From positions 1,569,905 to 1,633,904 of the forward strand of contig SCFE01000009.1 of NCBI GenBank assembly GCA_004352715.1: a DNA stretch of 64,000 nt, read 5' to 3'. This document shows positions 1-11,858 of the stretch, piece after piece (the first letter of the stretch is position 1; every line of letters starts with the position of its first letter). Below the pieces are notes generated by a model. That model saw nothing but the letters and a program-made list of their open reading frames with translations, had not been told where the DNA came from and made no database searches. The position numbers were made by a program, and so were the translations under genes. Origin of the DNA: Hofstenia miamia. Its lineage: Eukaryota > Xenacoelomorpha > Acoela.

Positions 1-92
1 GCTCTATTTAGTAGTAACAAATTTTTAGGTTAATTGTAAAAGTAATTAGTATTTTAGAAAATATTATGTTCGTTATTAACAACAATCATATG

Positions 93-93
<1 letters not shown>

Positions 94-126
<33 letters not shown>

Positions 127-154
127 TGTGGTGATCCCCACCCCCACGGCAAGC
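94..154. repeat. (AT)n microsatellite with GC-rich flank, copy 1
   Basis: An AT dinucleotide run is followed by a distinctive GC-rich tail beginning GGTGTGGTGATCCCC and ending CGGCAAGC. The same run plus tail recurs at 299-360. This copy ends at a single N (155), so the pair may be an assembly artefact and not a biological duplication. Confidence 0.8.
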
Positions 155-155
155 N

Positions 156-284
156 GCATATATGCAATCATAGACATAAGACAGTTCCACAGCTGATGAA
201 AAAGTTTCTGAAAGTTACTATGAAGAATACTTTTTTGAAAATGGCATAATAAATACTCAATATTTAACTATGGATATATCTATT
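156..284. repeat. 129-bp direct repeat, copy 1
   Basis: The segment starting GCATATATGCAATC is repeated, apparently without change, at 610-738. A single N lies just before this copy (155) and just after the other (739), which suggests contig ends that overlap but were not merged. Confidence 0.85.
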
Positions 285-295
285 ATATATTAATA

Positions 296-298
<3 letters not shown>

Positions 299-332
<34 letters not shown>

Positions 333-360
333 TGTGGTGATCCCCACCCCCACGGCAAGC
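299..360. repeat. (AT)n microsatellite with GC-rich flank, copy 2
   Basis: Same AT run and GC-rich tail as at 94-154. Here the sequence continues past CGGCAAGC without an N. Confidence 0.8.
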
Positions 361-609
361 TTGTAAAATGAACATGCATTTATTAATAATATTAATTATC
401 TTAAAGCCGATTAAGGCGTGTACTGTAAAATCCGTATCGTAGGGGCTATTATGAATGAGGATAATTGCCATAGACACTGCAGTAATCAATGCCTCCTGAA
501 AAGGTAGCAAATTGTAAGTTTTTGAAAAATTAAAATCATATCCAATCAAAATGCAGTTTTTATTTTTTAACTAGAGATTTAATTATGTGATATAATACAT
601 AATTGTACT

Positions 610-738
610 GCATATATGCAATCATAGACATAAGACAGTTCCACAGCTGATGAAAAAGTTTCTGAAAGTTACTATGAAGAATACTTTTTTGAAAATGGCA
701 TAATAAATACTCAATATTTAACTATGGATATATCTATT
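610..738. repeat. 129-bp direct repeat, copy 2
   Basis: Second copy of 156-284, ending directly at the single N at 739. Confidence 0.85.
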
Positions 739-739
739 N

Positions 740-971
740 CTCGAATTTGTGATTTTATTACAGGGAATTAATTACATGTATCAACTGTGTATAAGTTATA
801 TTTTAATAATTATTTAAATATTTGAAAAAGCATGCATTCTATTACAAAAATTGCACATTGAAATTTTTACAATTTTTTTTGTTATTTTTTTATTTGCAAT
901 AAGGGAGCGAAGACAATTTTTTCAATATACCGAAAGGGTGTAAATTCCTGCCATATAAGTATACAGATTGA

Positions 972-1011
<40 letters not shown>

Positions 1012-4000
1012 GTTTATGGAAGTGATTAAGCCAATTACTTGATAGAGTGATTTACATTTACAATCCAAAATATATTTGAAATTAAAGAACTGACAAATGA
1101 AATAACTTAATTCTCAAAGTTACGATAGTTAAATAATATGAAAGCTTTACTACTTACTTCCCACCATACTCTTCACAACAAAGTTCATCTTTCTCACAAG
1201 TTAATGAGTGAGGCAATCGTTGCTGGGTTGATAGAATGAACGAGCCGAATTCTACTGATGAAATACCGTCGCGTTGTAATTGGTCAGCGCAAAACAAGTG
1301 TTGTTCCAAAGGGTTAATTAGATAGGGATAAAAATAAAAAGAGAAAAGAATTCTCCTGTCAGTTTCTCATGGCTGCCGAATAGAAATTAAAACATCAGTG
1401 GCTTACATTTATTATATTCTAATTTTAAATTACAATAAATTTGAATATATTATTTTGTGCTTTTAGTTCCTTTTAATATATTTTCAATTCAATAGAGACG
1501 GTTACCAATAATATCTCAGTTCAACACAAAAGCTACATATATGAATCAATTGAAATACTCATGAATATACAATAGGTTATTTTCAAATAACCATAAGATA
1601 ATGCAGTTTTGCCAACTTACTGAGAATAAGTATATATATATATATATATATATAGTACTCTGTCTATTTCACATTTATATTAGCACTTTGTCTTATTTGT
1701 AATTTAAATGTGGGAAAATGTTTGCTTGAATATAAGTCTAATATTAGCATCCTATCTTTATCAAATAAACTAATTAATATCTAATGAATGGTAGTTTCGC
1801 ATTTCTTATATGGGGCTTGACATGATCTCGTACTTGTATTTCCTTCACAATTTTACAGTCACACTTGTCCGATAGGACCTAAATGAGATATTTTCTATTC
1901 TGCATCTTTTTTAAGTAAGGTATCTACAATATTGAATGGAACTTCAAAAATTGGCATTTCTTGTCTGAGTAGTCAGTGTTTGTAAGGCCATACCTCCCTT
2001 GGTTTTCACTTAACTTTCAAAATTTTTACATTATTTAATGCGCAATCGATAGAAATCTTTGAAAACTTTACTGTATTTTGCACTTTCTAGAAAATTAGGA
2101 TCAATAACTGAAATATAATTTTTGTGAAATTTCGGTAAAGTAGTGGTCCTCGCGCAAAGCGACATTGCAAAACTTTTCCGGAGTTGTTTTATTCGATTCT
2201 ACGTCAAAAGTTGATTAAGAGCTGTGCTAAAACCTATGCTCTACAGTAACCAGTTCCTGATATAAGCGACTAAATGCATTTACTGCATTGTCCTCCTCAT
2301 TGAGAGGTCTTACTGTAAATTTTCTTGCCATAGAATAGTGGGCCCTGGTCATTTCATCCAAATTTGTATCAGAAATATGACCAATAATCCTCAAACAGAT
2401 ATCCAAATTTAACATAAAAACCAAAAAATGATAAGAAGTGGTGCCTCATATAAATAGTTTTGCCGTTTTTTAAAAAATTATTACTAATAATAAGCATAAT
2501 ATTCACAGAGTTCTTTTAACATAAAATTATTAAACAAAAACAAAAAGAAATCAATGAATAGACAAAAATAATTATTTTTGTATTATTCATACATTTCTTT
2601 TAGTTTTTGTTTAATTATAATTAAAATCTTTATGAACTTCAAAGTTCCAAATTCTTGAATTTTCAAAATGTTCCCTAAATCTGTTAGTTTTCTTACATTC
2701 TAACGATTGTAAGCTACCCATCATCCGACCCATCGAAAATTGATCGTGGGTCGGGTGGCGTCTGGTTGACTCGTTTCCATTCAGCAACAAAGCATGATTT
2801 CATATTTAGGGTTTCATTCATATTGCAACATCACTCCACTTATTCAAATTTAATTTATCAGGGTGCTGCTGTCTGCCAAAGCTTCTATTCAAAAAGAAAA
2901 ACTTTCATAACCTGTTTCTACAATTTTTTCAATTTTATAATTGGTGTTTATTTTGTTAAAAGAAATTCTTCACTATTTTTATTAAATATATCTTCATTAA
3001 CTGGTGCTGTATAAGGTTTGTTCAAACAAAGCATATCTGCTTGGTAGCTATTTTTACGTTTAAGTTTTGACTCGTATTGTTTCAACAAATATTTGCTCAA
3101 ATTATGGTAATACTTTAACACAAAAAAGCTTAGTTCTCATTGGATTACGTTAGCTTTTCTTTTCACCTGTAGATTTTCTAACTGCACAGTTTTATATTAC
3201 TTAATTGTTAGGTTAATTCAAAGAAAACTGTTGCTGGAAAGAGTTGATGCTATTCAAATGAATGATGTTCAACTTTAGCGGAATTTAATTATGTAGGTCA
3301 CTTTAGTGCATCTGTAATAATAATAGAGGGTGATAACCCACAGAAAATTCTACTCTAAACTATTTGTTATAAATGATGTCCTGAGTTTAATATTACGGCA
3401 AGAAATGAATACTTATGTATGTTAGTAGTTTTATAGTTCAATTCTCTTTGTTTTTTGGAATGTGCCTTCGCTTAGTAACAATTTTCATTATTTGCAGGTT
3501 GAAAGTTATAAAATAATCCACCACTATTGGTTAGCTACCATATGTCATTGTTGTGAAGATTCTTTGTGTACAAATTTATTAGACTATATTCATTTTTTTC
3601 TAAATATAACTTACTATTTTTTATTATTTTAAAACAATAAATATTAATGTGTAAAAATTTTAATGAACCAAATTTTCCAGAATATTTGAGAAGATTTTCT
3701 AAGAAGTTTTTTCTGCTGTCCCTTTCTTAATTGTAATTCAGCTTTAATGCTATTCACAATTATATAAATCTCAACTGTAGAAGCTGCAGTTGCAAAATCT
3801 TTTATAATTGCAGTTAATCAATATCTGGGTACCTGGAACTGGCTTCCATGGTTTTCATTAGCTAAACATTGTAACAGAAGAACAGTAATTTCCACTATGA
3901 AAATATCAGGATTCTGGCATCTCATAATTGATAGCATGCATGTAAAACTTGAGAAATACATTGAATGATCGTGAAAATTTTGTAAGTTATCTATTTCGAA

Positions 4001-4984
4001 AGGCAAATACTCAAATATTAAGAAGTGACTGTTGCGTAAAGTACTTTTCGGATACTACAGCAAACATCCCTATTTATGAAAATGAATGTTGCGAACCCCT
4101 ACTGTGTAGGGAACACAGTGGAAAGTATCGGGAAATAATTATAAGAAACCATCTAGGAATGACTATTGTGTAATATGGAAGAAAGCGAGGTCTCTTGTTT
4201 TTTGAAAAACCAAAACTTTGCATGAATGAAAGGTTTTATTTGTTTTTAGTTTCGAAATCTGTGTATAGTTGATTGAAATCAAATTATTATTAAATTATTT
4301 TTATCAGTGGTGGCGTGCACAACAAAATTGGAGGTGGGAGGACTCAAGTGTAATTGCCCTTAACTAAATAAAAATATAATAATTTTGAATTTCCCACAAC
4401 AGCATTGTAGATATAAGTTTTACCCAACATTTGTCAAACTTAGATATGCAAACTACAAATATCATTCAAAAATTCTGAAAATTTCTAGATAATTGTTGTC
4501 CTTAGAAGTGCAAAGACCAAAATACTGCCTTTTGTATATTTTACCATTGACCAATGTTATCTAGAAATATTTTAAGGTTGTTTAAGGTGCAAAATTTAGA
4601 GGTTGTGAATGTGTCATTATTCAATGCTTCAACATTACTAAATTAAAAATTACGTGTATATTTAAGCTACTACTCTGAGAACGAGTTTGCAATTATTCAA
4701 AAAAATAATTCAACAAATTTATTACAAAATCAAATTTTAAAATAGTGCTTAGCTCTACCATAACTGATGCACCATTTCCTAAGTGTAAAGGTAACAACAT
4801 ATAATTCAACTTTATTCTCGAATCAGCAAATACGTTCTGCTTTTTACAACTTTTAGTTGTATTTTAAAGAAATGTAATTATTAAAATTGAAGTGAAAAAT
4901 TGTTTGTATGAATATATCTTCCGTCAATCAATTGCAGCACCTGCTTATAAATTCGTCTAGCCACTGTAATTCCTGGACCAAAAC
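740..4984. other. No recognisable gene; AT-rich sequence
   Basis: I see only short ORFs without family resemblance, and (AT)n runs at about 973-1009 and 1631-1654. The one stretch with protein-like composition is the minus-strand ORF at 2227-2424 (listed separately). Confidence 0.5.
2227..2424 (-). CDS. Possible orphan exon or small ORF, unknown
   Basis: A 65-residue open frame has balanced, protein-like composition (for example HISDTNLDEMTRAHYSMARK) in a region that otherwise translates to low-complexity sequence. An internal GTAAGA after the codons for ARKFT could be a splice donor, so this may be part of an exon. I do not recognise the family, see no convincing acceptor, and found no neighbouring exon. 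It could be a chance ORF. Confidence 0.2.
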   Translation of the reverse strand: MVFMLNLDICLRIIGHISDTNLDEMTRAHYSMARKFTVRPLNEEDNAVNAFSRLYQELVTVEHRF

Positions 4985-5094
4985 GTGGCTCCAATGAATT
5001 ACTCTTTAACTGTCGCTTTAAATGATAACAATCAAACCGATCAGGCTGTTGAATCAAGTCTTGAAGTAAATTTGAATACCCTCCGAATCAAAAT

Positions 5095-5144
<50 letters not shown>

Positions 5145-6568
5145 AATGTATTGAAAATAAACTCATTCCAAAATTTCTATCACTTTCAATTCCAAATCAC
5201 CTAAAACCATACTCCTATCATTTCAGAAAAAGTCAACTAAAATCGTTAAAATCAATCCTCACAGACCCTAAAAAAGAAGACAAGGTAATTAGAATTCATT
5301 ATTCTAATATGATTGAAACTAAGAACAAAAATATTTTATCGTATTTATGCATGTTGAAAAATAACAAAAAACTTTCTGAAATTACAATAAGGCATAATAA
5401 AAAGATTGCCTTCGAGAACGACAAGAAAATATTGGTCAATTTAAGCTTAAGAATACAGTAATAAATATATCTTCCACAAAACTGACGTCCGATCAAAAAG
5501 AAGCATTATGTTATGAAATGAATATGTGTTGGCCTTCTAGTTACAATACTATAAATGTTAAAAGTGAAACTGAATCAATGTTTCAATCTTTATTAAAAAG
5601 TGAAAAGCCAAGTGACAATCTTAAGTATGATTTAAAATCGGAATTACTTTCAATTACTAATACTTACCTAAAAAGAAGAAATATTCCAAAAAAGATAAAA
5701 TCACTTTATAAAGCACTTAATGAACTGTCAAAAAATGAATCGATTTATATATCTCGATTTGACAAAGGAAACGGGATTGTAATTATTGATAGAACTAAAT
5801 ACATTGAAAAAATGAATGACATTTTAAAAGATGAATCCAAATTTATCAAATTTAAAAACAAGAAAGTTAAGAAAAATCCATTCATGTATGAAGTAGAAAA
5901 ATTTAATAAAACATTAAAGAAATTAGTACATAGCAAAGAATTACCAATAGAATTATACAAAGAGTTTCATAGTATAGGATGTCAACCAAGTAGAATGTAT
6001 TGTCTCCCTAAGATCCACAAGAACAAAGAGGACCCTTCATTTCGACCAATTTTATCAATGATGAATTCTACAACATATAATTTGTCAAAGTGGCTTGATT
6101 CATTATTGAAGAAGTATATTCCATCAAAATACATAATAGAAGACACATTCGATTTTTTAAATAAAATTGGCAAATATTTTGACAACAATAAAGAAAATGA
6201 AAAATTCATGGCAAGTTTTGATGTAAAATCATTGTTTACAAATATCCCAGTTAATAAAACAATAGACCATATACTAAAACTTATTCCACAAGAAGAATTA
6301 TCATTTTCTCATGAAACCTTAAAACAATTGCTAAAAATAGCGTGCTTAAATGTAAAGTTTATGTTCAATGGGGAAATTTATGAACAAAAAGATGGAATAG
6401 CGATGGGCTCACCCTTAGGCCCTAGCATGGCTTGTTTTGCAATGGATATTTTAGAAACAAAGATAGAATCATTGACAATAAAACCAAGTTTAAAATGTAA
6501 ATGATATTTTCACTATCGTTGAAAATCTAAATGATATTGATGAATTTAATGGTTTTCTAAACAACTGT
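4985..6568 (+). mobile_element. Penelope-like element, RT region, broken
   Basis: Coding remnant of a Penelope-like retroelement. The first part (4985-5461) is interrupted by an in-frame (AT)n tract at about 5097-5139. A frameshift near 5440-5465 separates it from the main ORF (5518-6504). That ORF shows the PLE RT signatures in order: SRMYCLPKIHK, FRPILS, ASFDVKSLFTNIPV and DGIAMGSPLGP. Just after the ORF stop, another frame reads NDIFTIVENLNDIDEF, the region around the RT catalytic motif. This indicates a frameshift at the active site and an Asn where the first Asp of YVDD is expected. The 3' part, including any GIY-YIG endonuclease, would lie in the gap at 6569. Such elements integrate by target-primed reverse transcription; this copy looks dead. 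Confidence 0.9.
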
Positions 6569-7568
6569 NNNNNNNNNNNNNNNNNNNNNNNNNNNNNNNN
6601 NNNNNNNNNNNNNNNNNNNNNNNNNNNNNNNNNNNNNNNNNNNNNNNNNNNNNNNNNNNNNNNNNNNNNNNNNNNNNNNNNNNNNNNNNNNNNNNNNNNN
6701 NNNNNNNNNNNNNNNNNNNNNNNNNNNNNNNNNNNNNNNNNNNNNNNNNNNNNNNNNNNNNNNNNNNNNNNNNNNNNNNNNNNNNNNNNNNNNNNNNNNN
6801 NNNNNNNNNNNNNNNNNNNNNNNNNNNNNNNNNNNNNNNNNNNNNNNNNNNNNNNNNNNNNNNNNNNNNNNNNNNNNNNNNNNNNNNNNNNNNNNNNNNN
6901 NNNNNNNNNNNNNNNNNNNNNNNNNNNNNNNNNNNNNNNNNNNNNNNNNNNNNNNNNNNNNNNNNNNNNNNNNNNNNNNNNNNNNNNNNNNNNNNNNNNN
7001 NNNNNNNNNNNNNNNNNNNNNNNNNNNNNNNNNNNNNNNNNNNNNNNNNNNNNNNNNNNNNNNNNNNNNNNNNNNNNNNNNNNNNNNNNNNNNNNNNNNN
7101 NNNNNNNNNNNNNNNNNNNNNNNNNNNNNNNNNNNNNNNNNNNNNNNNNNNNNNNNNNNNNNNNNNNNNNNNNNNNNNNNNNNNNNNNNNNNNNNNNNNN
7201 NNNNNNNNNNNNNNNNNNNNNNNNNNNNNNNNNNNNNNNNNNNNNNNNNNNNNNNNNNNNNNNNNNNNNNNNNNNNNNNNNNNNNNNNNNNNNNNNNNNN
7301 NNNNNNNNNNNNNNNNNNNNNNNNNNNNNNNNNNNNNNNNNNNNNNNNNNNNNNNNNNNNNNNNNNNNNNNNNNNNNNNNNNNNNNNNNNNNNNNNNNNN
7401 NNNNNNNNNNNNNNNNNNNNNNNNNNNNNNNNNNNNNNNNNNNNNNNNNNNNNNNNNNNNNNNNNNNNNNNNNNNNNNNNNNNNNNNNNNNNNNNNNNNN
7501 NNNNNNNNNNNNNNNNNNNNNNNNNNNNNNNNNNNNNNNNNNNNNNNNNNNNNNNNNNNNNNNNNNNN
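6569..7568. other. Assembly gap, 1000 N
   Basis: Exactly 1000 N, the same length as the gaps at 37737 and 53536, so this is a fixed-length placeholder. Apparent ORFs crossing it are meaningless. Confidence 0.99.
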
Positions 7569-7582
7569 GTTTTTTGTTAGTC

Positions 7583-7911
7583 ATGGCATCATGTGTGAAA
7601 TCTAAAAATGTATTATTCAAAGTACGTGGGTCAGCATACAATTGTATTTATTATATCAATGAGGTGTTGATTTTAATCGATGAAAAACTTTGTATTCTAA
7701 CAGTGCGTCATTCAAAAGAAGTGTTTGACCATCTCCTGTGCCATATACAAAAAGCTTTTAACTGGTATGAACGTAACTTTCATCATATCGCATTTACAGA
7801 GGGAAACCTCAAAAGTGAACAAATGATTGAATTCATTGCTTCACTAAATCTATCAACTCAAAAGAATACGGTATTTTGGGGATGTGATGCTATGAACAGT
7901 AGTATTAAGAG
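7583..7911 (+). CDS. Uncharacterised ORF, 3' end cut by single N
   Basis: An open frame starts at ATG 7583 (MASCVKSKNV) and runs about 110 codons into the single N at 7912. Composition is protein-like, with several Cys, His and Trp residues (for example HSKEVFDHLLCHIQKAFNWYE), and there are no internal stops. I recognise no domain. It sits right after a gap and next to other small unfamiliar ORFs (7948-8349, 9214-9699, 10802-11355). These could be accessory genes of a mobile or virus-like element, but that is inference from position only. Confidence 0.35.
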
Positions 7912-7947
7912 NTGACATTATTGTTTGCGGGAACATTGTTAACAACT

Positions 7948-8349
7948 TTAGCATTGTTTGTAGCAGATGTGTTTGGCTGCTCGTCTCCACAACCAATTTG
8001 AGGGCGTTCGTTGCACTCGTACTTGGTCATCATCAGGTGACCACTCTTTGAAAACCTGAGATGGGGTATTCATCTGTTCATCCGGGATATTATCAAAGCT
8101 AAAAACATTTGTTTAACCCACTTAATAATAGTTTTGTTTTTTAATAAAATGAAAAACGTGCATTGCATACTTCATATTATAACGACTTGTATTATAAAAG
8201 TTCTTAGATAATATATTTTACAAAAGAATGACTTACATGCTTTCGTCAAAGCTAATTTCCAAGGGATCCCTGTAAAGGGAATCTTCTATGATCTGTTCGT
8301 ATTGGGCATTCCATCCCATAAGGAAGTCAGAAACATTGTTTGAATTCAT
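7948..8349 (-). CDS. Putative two-exon small gene
   Basis: ATG at 8349 opens 37 codons (MNSNNVSDFLMGWNAQYEQ...) up to a consensus donor GTAAGT (8231-8236). An acceptor TTTTTAG ends at 8099. Joining 8237-8349 to 7948-8098 keeps phase (AT|C) and continues through FDNIPDEQMNTPSQVFKEW, rich in acidic and polar residues, for about 87 residues in total. The intron would be 138 bp. Near the 3' end a different frame reads NTSATNNAKVVNNVPANNNV, so there may be a frameshift and the real C-terminus may run toward the single N at 7912. Function unknown; no domain seen. Confidence 0.35.
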
Positions 8350-9213
8350 TTTTAAACGGAGTAAATTTAGATGTCAACTGGTAACGCTAAAATCAGAGTA
8401 TAGAATGATTAATTTAGGTTGCTAATCCAGGGTCAAAGCTAATTGGTTGAATACAAAGTGATGATATCCAATTAGGGAGTCATAAAATTAATAATTTATG
8501 AGGAGCAGCTTTTTAACAAGCTGGTGGAATCTTATTACTTACTCTCACTAGGAATTACGCAAGTTGTAAATTTAATGTATTTCTGACAGTTTTATGGGGC
8601 TGTGGCTTTTAACAAGTTGGCTATTCTCGAAAGCAGGTGGAGTTTAATTCGAAAAAACCTTTTAAACTGTCAAATTTTCAGAATGATTGACAATACCTGG
8701 GCGCTTTTGCAAAACGAGTTTGCGCTTGATTTTTTAAAATATAAATTTAACATGCTCGAAAATTTAAATGTCTTTGTCTGAGTTTTGTAAACATTTTTCA
8801 GAGTTTTTGAACATGCAATAAACCCATGGTGTAAAAATTTAAACATTTGTGATAATAGTTTTCTTAGCCAAAGTATGTAAACAGGTTCTCGGCTCTTAGC
8901 ATAGTGTTAAGTAATACTATAAACCCTTAGATACAATATGTTATGAGGAAACCAAGAGTTTTATAATCTAAAACATGGTTCTTTATATGACACATTGGAA
9001 ACGGTAAATTGATATTAAGATAAACTAGACATATGGGTGTACAAACACATAACAGATATTTTATAATATTCTAACAATGTTTTTGCAAATGAAGTAATCA
9101 TGTTAGTTGATGATTGGATCAAATTAATAAAATTATTTTTTTTGATTGGCTTATATGCTAAAAGTTTGTAATAAATAACTTGTACTTTGAACATTTTTTC
9201 AATTTAAAATTTA

Positions 9214-9699
9214 ATGATGACTCTGAAAGCTGTTAGCAAATCCCATGTTCAAAAATCTATCACCAAAGTTACGCAACGCAAACAAGAGGAACTCTCGCAA
9301 CCCAAAAAATAAATATTGAAGCCAATATTACCAAAGACCGTGTATTCCATAGAGAGTGTTGCTAATGTAGTTCAACCAGAGATGGTCAACAGTCTTAATG
9401 AAGTTTCCAAACAAAGTCAGATGAAATATATCTCTGTTAGAGAATTAGAAATTGGTGAGTGGCAAAAAATACACAATGCATATAGCCTTCAGACAAAGTA
9501 CAGTCCTGCAGTAAAAATTATACTTGAAAACGGAAAATGCTTCTTCCTCCCTAAACGTTATGCAGAGAAAGCTACAGGAGAAAAATATAAGATGTTTATC
9601 AGAATTAAATTCAACAAGGCAAGGATAAACCGCCAATATATCCAGGTGGCAATGCACAAACTGTATTTAGATTTTCCGTGTAAAAAATATTTAGAATAA
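9214..9699 (+). pseudogene. LPKRY-motif protein, one in-frame stop
   Basis: From ATG 9214 the frame runs 161 codons with one TAA at about codon 33; the part after the stop is open and well formed. The N-terminus is basic and probably disordered (KSHVQKSITKVTQRKQEE). The C-terminal half holds a compact domain containing WQKIHNAYSLQTKYSPAVKI and then CFFLPKRYAEKA. The minus-strand gene at 10802-11355 has the same arrangement (TRYGITVKIKL, then YFLPRRYVNVI), so the two are homologous. I do not know the family. From memory, small proteins with this 'TKYG...LP.RY' pattern occur in multicopy invertebrate loci, but I cannot assign a function. Part of the 3' end is duplicated at about 10500-10680. 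Confidence 0.5.
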
Positions 9700-10769
9700 A
9701 TATGTGTAACAATGATTTCTATTTTTTATCTGATAACATAAACAGTAGTTGCTACTGAAACAAAAAACAAAACGATTTAAGAAACATGTTTACCATTTGC
9801 TTAGATTACAAGATCAATTATATCTAATGTGTATATTACAAACTGGATTATTTATCATTTTGCTTAAAATATAAAAACAAAAATAGAGTAAATATAAATT
9901 TATAGAATTATTAACCATACAATCTTAATCAAAAATAGAAGCTTACCATGAAATTAATGATACTTGGTGAGCATGTGAATATAAACACTGGTTTGGGAAA
10001 TATTTTCCAAATAAACATGATAAAAGTTGAAAATATAAAAAAATTAATTTTTTAAAATTATTTATCATTATTNGTTGTTTAAATTATAGGATCAATTATA
10101 TCTAATGTATATATTACAAACTGGATTATTTATGATTTTGCTTAAATATAAAAACAAAAAATGGAGTAAATATAAATTTATAGAATTATTAACCATACAA
10201 TCTTAATCAAAAATAGAAGCTTACCATGAAATTAATGATACTTGGTGAGCATGTGAATATAAACACTGGTTTGGGAAATATTTTCCAAATAAACATGATA
10301 AAAGTTGAAAATATAAAAAAATTAATTTTTTTAAAATTATTTATCATTATTATTAAATGATTAAAATATAGCAAATATTAAGAACTTTGACATTGAAATT
10401 ATTATTTTTTGACAATGATGAGTAGAACAAGTTTGCATGCATGGATTTTATTCAAATGCCAAAAACTTTACCAAAAAAATATAAGATTATTCAAATTAAC
10501 CAGAGGATAAACCGCCAATATATCCAGGTGGCAATGCGCAAACAGTATTTAGATTTTCCGTGTAAAAATATTTAGAATAAATATGTGTAACAATGATTTC
10601 TATTTTTTATCTGATAACATAAACAGTAGTTGCTACTGAAACAAAAAACAAAACGATTTAAGAAACATGTTTTCTGGTTGTTTAAATTATAGGATCAATT
10701 ATATCTAATGTATATATTACAAACTGGATTATTTATGATTTTGCTTAAATATAAAAACAAAAAATGGAN
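9629..10769. repeat. Duplicated segments around single-N joins
   Basis: The block containing CCGCCAATATATCCAGGTGG and the following about 150 bp (from 9629) recurs about 880 bp downstream (from 10509) with a few changes. A second block starting GGATCAATTATATCTAATG occurs three times, near 9810, 10089 and 10692. Single Ns at 10073 and 10769 fall inside the array. This could be a real local duplication or unmerged allelic contigs; the N placement favours the latter. Confidence 0.75.
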
Positions 10770-10801
10770 ACATGAGGAAAAAGCAATGATGAAAACAAAA
10801 G

Positions 10802-11355
10802 CTATATTTTTATTTTGCTAAACTCCAATACAATCCAATTTACATTATTACCACCACCAGTTGAGATTTCCATATCATTGTTGTGGAAAAGTTTTTTATT
10901 TACCAAAGTCTTGCAATTTTCACTGATCACATTAACATAACGTCTAGGAAGAAAGTAATTAAACCTGTTGCTGAGCTTAATCTTTACTGTGATACCATAT
11001 CTCGTGTTCAAATTCACCACATCTTCAATTGTAAACCATTGTTTTTTCGGGAGTTTGCTAGCAGGGCATGCTTTTGAAAAAGTGAGTGATGATAGTAGCG
11101 GCTGGAGTTGACATTGTTTAAGCTTTGTAAAAAATTGTCGTCTTCGCTCATCTCAGGGATGGGGGAGACAATCGCATTGTTATTGACTGTAGGACGTCTT
11201 CATTTGTGTTGCGACTTGCGTTTTTCTTTTACAGGTGCAGGCAGTGTGATCATCTCCTGAGTTAGTGGGTTATAACCACGTGAGGGTGGTGGAGTTGTAC
11301 ATAGATCATCAAACAGGCTACTCAGCAAACCGGATGCTAGCATTTCAACAGACAT
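10802..11355 (-). pseudogene. LPRRY-motif protein, frameshifted
   Basis: ATG at 11355 opens a polar N-terminus (MSVEMLASGLLSSLFDDL, then a PPPSRGYNPLTQ stretch) with one in-frame stop. After a frameshift it continues as KKQWFTIEDVVNLNTRYG, VKIKL and YFLPRRYVNVI, ending at 10802. The domain matches the plus-strand protein at 9214-9699 in spacing and motifs. The N-terminal region, rich in P, S and acidic residues, looks disordered. It lies on the same strand as, and directly after, the Polinton capsid genes and may be an accessory gene of that element; function unknown. Confidence 0.45.
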
Positions 11356-11858
11356 TGCCAAAAGTGAGAGATGAAATTGTGTAGAAGAAGAATAATGATT
11401 TTATCCAAAGAAATGAAGTGAATATATAGATTGACCAGCCAATGGAAATACATTTGAATTTATGAAAAATAATTATTGGTTGGAAAAATGTGATGCAATA
11501 AACATGTTACAATGAATTTTGACAAATGTTATTTTGAAAGTTTTCCCAAATTATACATGTAAGCTTCTTGAAATTATGGAAAATTAGTTTGTAATATTAT
11601 GTGTACGTATCTCGAAAGGGGTTGTTATAATAAGGTATATATTAACAAGATGTAATGCAAACAATTGTGATATTAACAAAGTGAAATTAGTCATGCCAAA
11701 AAAACGGCCCTAACATGAATCAAAATCAATTAAAAGCATCACTAATTGAAATCCATTAGTAGACATACTTAAAAAATATGTGATGTCAGTGAAAACCCAC
11801 TAGCGGAGATGTCAATCAAATGCTGAGTCACTAAAAACACTCCTCCAATATTGATGAA

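Noticed and set aside
283-549. Minus-strand ORF ending in an Ile-Tyr repeat
   Set aside because: It includes an (AT)n microsatellite and assembly-duplicated sequence; no motif.
3818-4173. Overlapping ORFs on both strands as small genes
   Set aside because: No family resemblance, no splice context and no conserved motif.
6490-7641. Long minus-strand ORF across the N gap (and similar ones at 37643-38780 and 53491-54555)
   Set aside because: They consist almost entirely of N-derived X residues; no coding evidence.
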